Assembly (NCBI GenBank): GCA_026713245.1
Contig: JAPOOU010000092.1
Location: forward strand, 1 to 48,310
From: Chloroflexota bacterium
GTDB taxonomy: Bacteria > Chloroflexota > Anaerolineae > Aggregatilineales > Phototrophicaceae
Direction of reading: 5' to 3'
Length of the DNA stretch: 48,310 nucleotides
The notes beneath the pieces are model-generated. The model was not told where the DNA came from. It searched no databases and was given only the letters and a program-made list of their open reading frames with translations. Of the stretch, positions 44,896 through 48,310 are shown in pieces (within the stretch, counting starts at the first letter, position 1; every line of letters starts with the position of its first letter). Both the position numbers and the translations under genes were made by a program.

Positions 44896-46074
44896 TTATT
44901 CACCGCGAAAGAGTTCGCGCACGATGATATTGCGCTGGATCTCGCTGGTGCCTTCATAGATCTGAAAAATCTTGACGTCCCGCAACAGCTTCTCGACCGG
45001 ATACTCTTTCATGTATCCATAGCCGCCGAAGACTTGCACTGCGTCCACCGCAGCCTTGGTCGCCATGTCCGCCGCAAAAGCTTTGGCGTAGGCCGGCACG
45101 CGCGGGTTGTAAATCCCCTGGTCAACTTGCCAGGCAGATTGCCAGGCCAACAATCGCGCCGCTTCGTAATTGATCGCCATGTCAGCTATCTTGTGCCCAA
45201 CCGCTTGATGCTGATATATCGGCAGACCAAACGCTTCCCGTTCTCGCGCATATCTGATGCTTTCTTCCATGGCGCGGCGCTGTAGGCCCACCGCAGCCGC
45301 CGCGACGCCGGGACGGCTGTAGTCGAATACCTGCATGGCGATATAAAAACCCTGACCAACCTGCCCCACAATGTTGTCTTCCGGCACTTCGACATTGTCA
45401 AACACGATCTCGGCCGTATCCGAAGCGCGTTGACCCAACTTGTCGAACTTCTTGCCGACGCTGAGTCCAGGCGTCTCGCGGTCAACGATGAAACAAGTCA
45501 TGCCGCGATGCCCGGCTTCCAAATCGGTCTTTGCGAAAATTGTATAGAAGTGAGCATGACTGGCGTTGGTAATGAAGGTTTTGCTGCCGTTGATCAAATA
45601 ACTCGACCCTCGCTTTTCGGCGCGCGTCAGGATACCGGCAACGTTGGACCCGGCATTGGCTTCGGTCACGCCGTAGGACAGAAACTGCCCCTGATCGATC
45701 ACCCTTTCACCCAGCCAATAAGCCTTCTGCTCCGCGCTGCCGGCAATCAAAATCGGCAGCGCGGCCAGCGAGTTCACACCGAGACTCGTACTGATTCCGG
45801 TGCAGCCGTAGCCCAGTTCTTCCGATACCAGAACCTCTTCAAAAGCCGATGCCCCCACGCCGCCAAACTCTTCCGGCACGAGCATGTTGACGATGCCCAG
45901 TTCCCGCGCCTTATGGAAAATCCCCTCGGGAAACTTGGCCTTATCGTCATATTCGGCGGCCACGGGAATGATGTTGTCGGCGACGAAATCACGCGTCATC
46001 CGCACCAGCATCTCTTGTTCTTCGCTTAATTTGAAATGTGGACCTGCCATCGCGTCCGTTCTCGTCCCTGCCAT
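44896..46074 (-). CDS. acyl-CoA dehydrogenase
   Basis: FAD enzyme introducing the trans-2 double bond in acyl-CoA, or the equivalent step in amino-acid degradation. The 392 residues include an N-terminal helical domain (LSEEQEMLVRMTRDFVADNI), the substrate/FAD segments YGVTEANAGSNVAG and FITNASHAHFYTIFAKTD, and the C-terminal block AVQVFGGYGYMKEYPVEKLL with catalytic Glu in FQIYEGTSEIQRN. Overall it resembles short- or medium-chain members; the substrate is not deducible. ATG 46050 is an alternative start. Confidence 0.92.
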   Translation of the reverse strand: MAGTRTDAMAGPHFKLSEEQEMLVRMTRDFVADNIIPVAAEYDDKAKFPEGIFHKARELGIVNMLVPEEFGGVGASAFEEVLVSEELGYGCTGISTSLGVNSLAALPILIAGSAEQKAYWLGERVIDQGQFLSYGVTEANAGSNVAGILTRAEKRGSSYLINGSKTFITNASHAHFYTIFAKTDLEAGHRGMTCFIVDRETPGLSVGKKFDKLGQRASDTAEIVFDNVEVPEDNIVGQVGQGFYIAMQVFDYSRPGVAAAAVGLQRRAMEESIRYAREREAFGLPIYQHQAVGHKIADMAINYEAARLLAWQSAWQVDQGIYNPRVPAYAKAFAADMATKAAVDAVQVFGGYGYMKEYPVEKLLRDVKIFQIYEGTSEIQRNIIVRELFRGE

Positions 46075-46129
46075 ACCCGGTTTCTCTAGTAGGTCATGTG
46101 CCCAATCAATCTAACATCGATTTGATTGC

Positions 46130-46885
46130 TTAACCAGCCTCTTGCAGGAAGGCCAAAATCGCCTGAAAGAATCGCGCATGTTGTTCCTGGCGGCTGATTG
46201 CGGGCGGATTGTCGCCGGCTTGCGGGCCGTACCACCCGAATCCGGCGTGATTGCCTCCGGCGATCATCAGCTTGATGGCATCGGGCGGCAAGTAACGGAA
46301 GGACTCCTCTATCTGGCTGGGTTTTGACAATCCATCCAATGCCGCATAGATCGTTGCAACAGCGAATCCGCTGCGAGACAAGTCAAGACCAGCTTCCGGA
46401 TACGCCGCGACCAAGACCAGCCCGTCGATCCGACCCGGATGCGAATTCGCATAGCGCGCCGCCATGACCCCGCCTAGCGAATGACCGCCGATCACCCAAC
46501 GCGCAACTTGGGGAAAAGCAGCGATAACATCATCTGCGGCATCGGGAGCGAGTATCGCCAGGTTAAAGGGCATCGGAACGACAATCGCCCGGTAACCCTC
46601 GTTCGCGAGCGCTTTTCCCAATGGCGCATAAGCTTCTGCCTGCACGCGTCCGCCGGGATAAAAGATGAAAGATGTGGATGATAACCCTGATCGCGGCTCA
46701 AAGACGATCCAGCGCTCACGATTGACCACAACGCGCTCATCCGATGCCAGTGCCTTGCGCGCCTGCGGCATCACTTGCCCTGATGGACTGTTCGCCCAAG
46801 CCAGGAGACCGCCGATAGCAAGCAGCAGCAATATCAGCAGAATCGCGAGAAGCGGTCTTGGATTCGAGGCTGCCTTCCTAAGCAT
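46130..46885 (-). CDS. membrane-anchored alpha/beta hydrolase
   Basis: ATG 46885 overlaps the stop of the FAD oxidoreductase by 8 nt, giving 251 residues. Residues about 11–31 form a membrane anchor or uncleaved signal (LLAILLILLLLAIGGLLAW). The hydrolase domain has the nucleophile elbow VIGGHSLGGVMAARYA and a C-terminal His in IAGGNHAGFGWYG. The family includes dienelactone-hydrolase-like esterases; the substrate is unknown. It is probably cotranscribed with the gene upstream. Confidence 0.82.
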   Translation of the reverse strand: MLRKAASNPRPLLAILLILLLLAIGGLLAWANSPSGQVMPQARKALASDERVVVNRERWIVFEPRSGLSSTSFIFYPGGRVQAEAYAPLGKALANEGYRAIVVPMPFNLAILAPDAADDVIAAFPQVARWVIGGHSLGGVMAARYANSHPGRIDGLVLVAAYPEAGLDLSRSGFAVATIYAALDGLSKPSQIEESFRYLPPDAIKLMIAGGNHAGFGWYGPQAGDNPPAISRQEQHARFFQAILAFLQEAG

Positions 46886-47879
46886 TGGCGAGCGCGTCAG
46901 ACAGCGCGTTGCCGGCCGCGATTCCGGACATGAACGCGCCTTCGACACGGCCGCGCCCGCCGAAAGCGTCGCCGGCAAAGGCCAGGCGCGGCAATCCGCT
47001 CGCCAGCAAGAATTCCTCTGGATATGTAGTCAATGGGACGGAGTATCGCCATTTCTTGAGCTGTGTGTTCGTGATCCTTGCGTCGCCTTTGAGATACGGC
47101 AGCACGGCGGCTTCCAGCTCGCGGATGATATCCGCTTCCGAAGCTTCCCAGTTTTGTCGGCTGAATTTGGCGTTGGCGTGGCTGGTGACAACTGCGGTGT
47201 CTGAGATGCCCTTGGCATGATTGTCGGCTACCCAATAGACTTCGCTCTGGAAGTTTTGAAGGGCGCCCGGCTCGGGCAATTCCACCTCGCCCGCGATCTC
47301 ATGGATGCCACAGAGGCAAGGCCCGAATTGAATGCGATGAAGTTCATTGTAATCGCTGGCCTGCAGCGGCACCTCGCTTGACGAGAGCAATGCCAGGGTC
47401 TCTGGCATGGGCGGCGTCAAAAGCAGAGATCGCCCATCATATCGCTCGCCATCACTATCAACCAGTGACCAACTATTCTCCCGCATGCGAATCTGTGTAA
47501 CCAATCGATTAAGGGCGATATCATGACCACGCGCCAGTTGTTTCGCCAGCCTGTTCATGCCGCCGCGCGCGACGTAGCGCGGATGCCCATCGCCGAAGGT
47601 GCGCTTGACGCTGCCGTCCGACCAACCCGTACCCCAGACATATACCAAGTCTTGCTGTAGCCACTGATCAACAAATCCCTGAAAGGTTTCCGACCGCACG
47701 GTGAAGAACTGAGCGCCATGATCGGCCACGCCATCTTCGCCGACCCGGCGGGTGGCCAGGCGTCCGCCGACGCTGCGACCCCGCTCGACAAGTTGAACGC
47801 TATAGCCACGCTCGCTTAAGCTCTGCGCAGCCATCAGGCCCGATAATCCTGCGCCAACGATCAAGACATCAACGACCAC
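46878..47879 (-). CDS. FAD-dependent amine-oxidase/renalase-like oxidoreductase
   Basis: The 333-residue flavoprotein begins at GTG 47879, with AAAGG nearby. The dinucleotide-binding motif is VLIVGAGLSGLMAAQSL followed by VQLVERGRSVGGRLATRR, and then DHGAQFFTVRS, the renalase-like segment. The C-terminal FAD contact is LAFAGDAFGGRGRVEGAFMS followed by GIAAGNAL. Bacterial renalase-like enzymes oxidise dihydronicotinamide isomers; this is a family-level inference. It overlaps the downstream hydrolase. Confidence 0.85.
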   Translation of the reverse strand: MVVDVLIVGAGLSGLMAAQSLSERGYSVQLVERGRSVGGRLATRRVGEDGVADHGAQFFTVRSETFQGFVDQWLQQDLVYVWGTGWSDGSVKRTFGDGHPRYVARGGMNRLAKQLARGHDIALNRLVTQIRMRENSWSLVDSDGERYDGRSLLLTPPMPETLALLSSSEVPLQASDYNELHRIQFGPCLCGIHEIAGEVELPEPGALQNFQSEVYWVADNHAKGISDTAVVTSHANAKFSRQNWEASEADIIRELEAAVLPYLKGDARITNTQLKKWRYSVPLTTYPEEFLLASGLPRLAFAGDAFGGRGRVEGAFMSGIAAGNALSDALANA

Positions 47880-48256
47880 GAATTGCGCCTTTCATTGTTT
47901 TAATGCTTAATTGCTTTATCATACCTGATTCAGCGCAATATCGCAGGTTCGTATGAAACAATGCAGAATAATCGCATCATATTTTCCCTTATCGCCGAGG
48001 GGCGCGTAGCCACAGCCCGCCGACACAGCACTTTCTACATCGAGGCCACTGATTTTCAACATCGGCGCTCTCGCTGTCCTCATTGGTTAATTGCCAATAT
48101 TCTTAAGTAATACCAAGTTAGTTATGCGAAACGCGGCGCAAGGACGCGATCTAGGGACGACTTATCAGACACTGTTGAAAAACTGCTTTCACCCGCTAGT
48201 GATCCCGAAAACTTGGACACTGGCTCGAGAAACTTCACCAATTCTCGCCCAACTGG

Positions 48257-48305
48257 GCAAACCGCGACTATATAGTCGCCCTTTGCTTTGCCCTTTCCGC
48301 TATGC
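48257..48305 (-). repeat. palindromic dispersed repeat, copy 2
   Basis: The perfect 16-nt palindrome GCGACTATATAGTCGC lies here, flanked by AAAGGG and GGTTT. Its reverse complement matches 45–93 over about 48 nt. The rest of 47880–48310 has no credible gene; a 60-codon open frame without a start (48111–48290) ends within the palindrome, and AAAACTTGGACACTGG near 48208 is unassigned. Confidence 0.55.
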
Positions 48306-48310
48306 TCGTA

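Noticed and set aside
48111..48290. 60-codon open frame near the window end
   Set aside because: No start codon, no ribosome-binding site, and it ends in the palindromic repeat. It could be a decayed gene end, but nothing supports a call.
1..48310. CRISPR arrays, rRNA genes and complete insertion sequences
   Set aside because: No regularly spaced direct repeats, no rRNA signature and no transposase gene were found in the window.

Overview
The window is a bacterial chromosome segment of moderately high GC with dense coding, and it contains almost the complete str–S10–spc–alpha ribosomal protein supercluster. Several features suggest a member of the Chloroflexota, probably an uncultured one. 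These are the gene order (rpsL-rpsG-fusA-tuf-rpsJ running into S10-spc, with truA-rplM-rpsI after rplQ), a zinc-type S14, an L24 with four cysteines at the C-terminal end, EF-Tu signature residues, and a sugar importer with no ATPase gene of its own. This placement is an inference from gene content and order, and no rRNA gene is present to confirm it.

Left third (1–16.8 kb), mostly plus strand. A repeat-rich region (1–534) precedes lysS. Then come a small membrane protein, a frameshifted XRE regulator, serS, a three-gene ABC-2 exporter behind a consensus promoter, and a sugar-binding protein with two permeases. A surface-polysaccharide block follows: nucleotide-sugar dehydrogenase, GT4 glycosyltransferase, a GT9–GT26 fusion glycosyltransferase and a heptose-kinase-like PfkB protein.

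Middle (16.8–21.1 kb): a VOC protein, an alkyltransferase-like protein (Trp replacing the acceptor Cys), a long-form RmlA nucleotidyltransferase, a SpoU rRNA methyltransferase and a MazG protein carrying a tetrapyrrole-methylase-like N-terminal domain.

Right (21.3–44.6 kb), all minus strand. In transcription order: rpsL-rpsG-fusA-tuf-rpsJ; rplC-rplD-rplW-rplB-rpsS-rplV-rpsC-rplP-rpmC-rpsQ-rplN-rplX-rplE-rpsN-rpsH-rplF-rplR-rpsE-rpmD-rplO-secY; adk-map-peptidase; rpmJ-rpsM-rpsK-rpoA-rplQ-truA-rplM-rpsI. infA (normally next to map/rpmJ) and rpsD (normally between rpsK and rpoA) are both absent here, and a secreted S33-type peptidase occupies the infA position. Upstream of rpsL, also on the minus strand, lie an FAD oxidoreductase, an alpha/beta hydrolase and an acyl-CoA dehydrogenase.

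The most unusual signal lies between genes. A diverged repeat of about 100 bp recurs four times: near the window start, between adk and secY, between rplB and rplW, and after the acyl-CoA dehydrogenase. One copy is the left end of a 214-bp element with 26-bp inverted ends. One supplies two terminator hairpins after secY. One fills the entire rplW–rplB spacer and contains the rplB ribosome-binding site. A second, palindromic repeat occurs at both ends of the window in opposite orientation.
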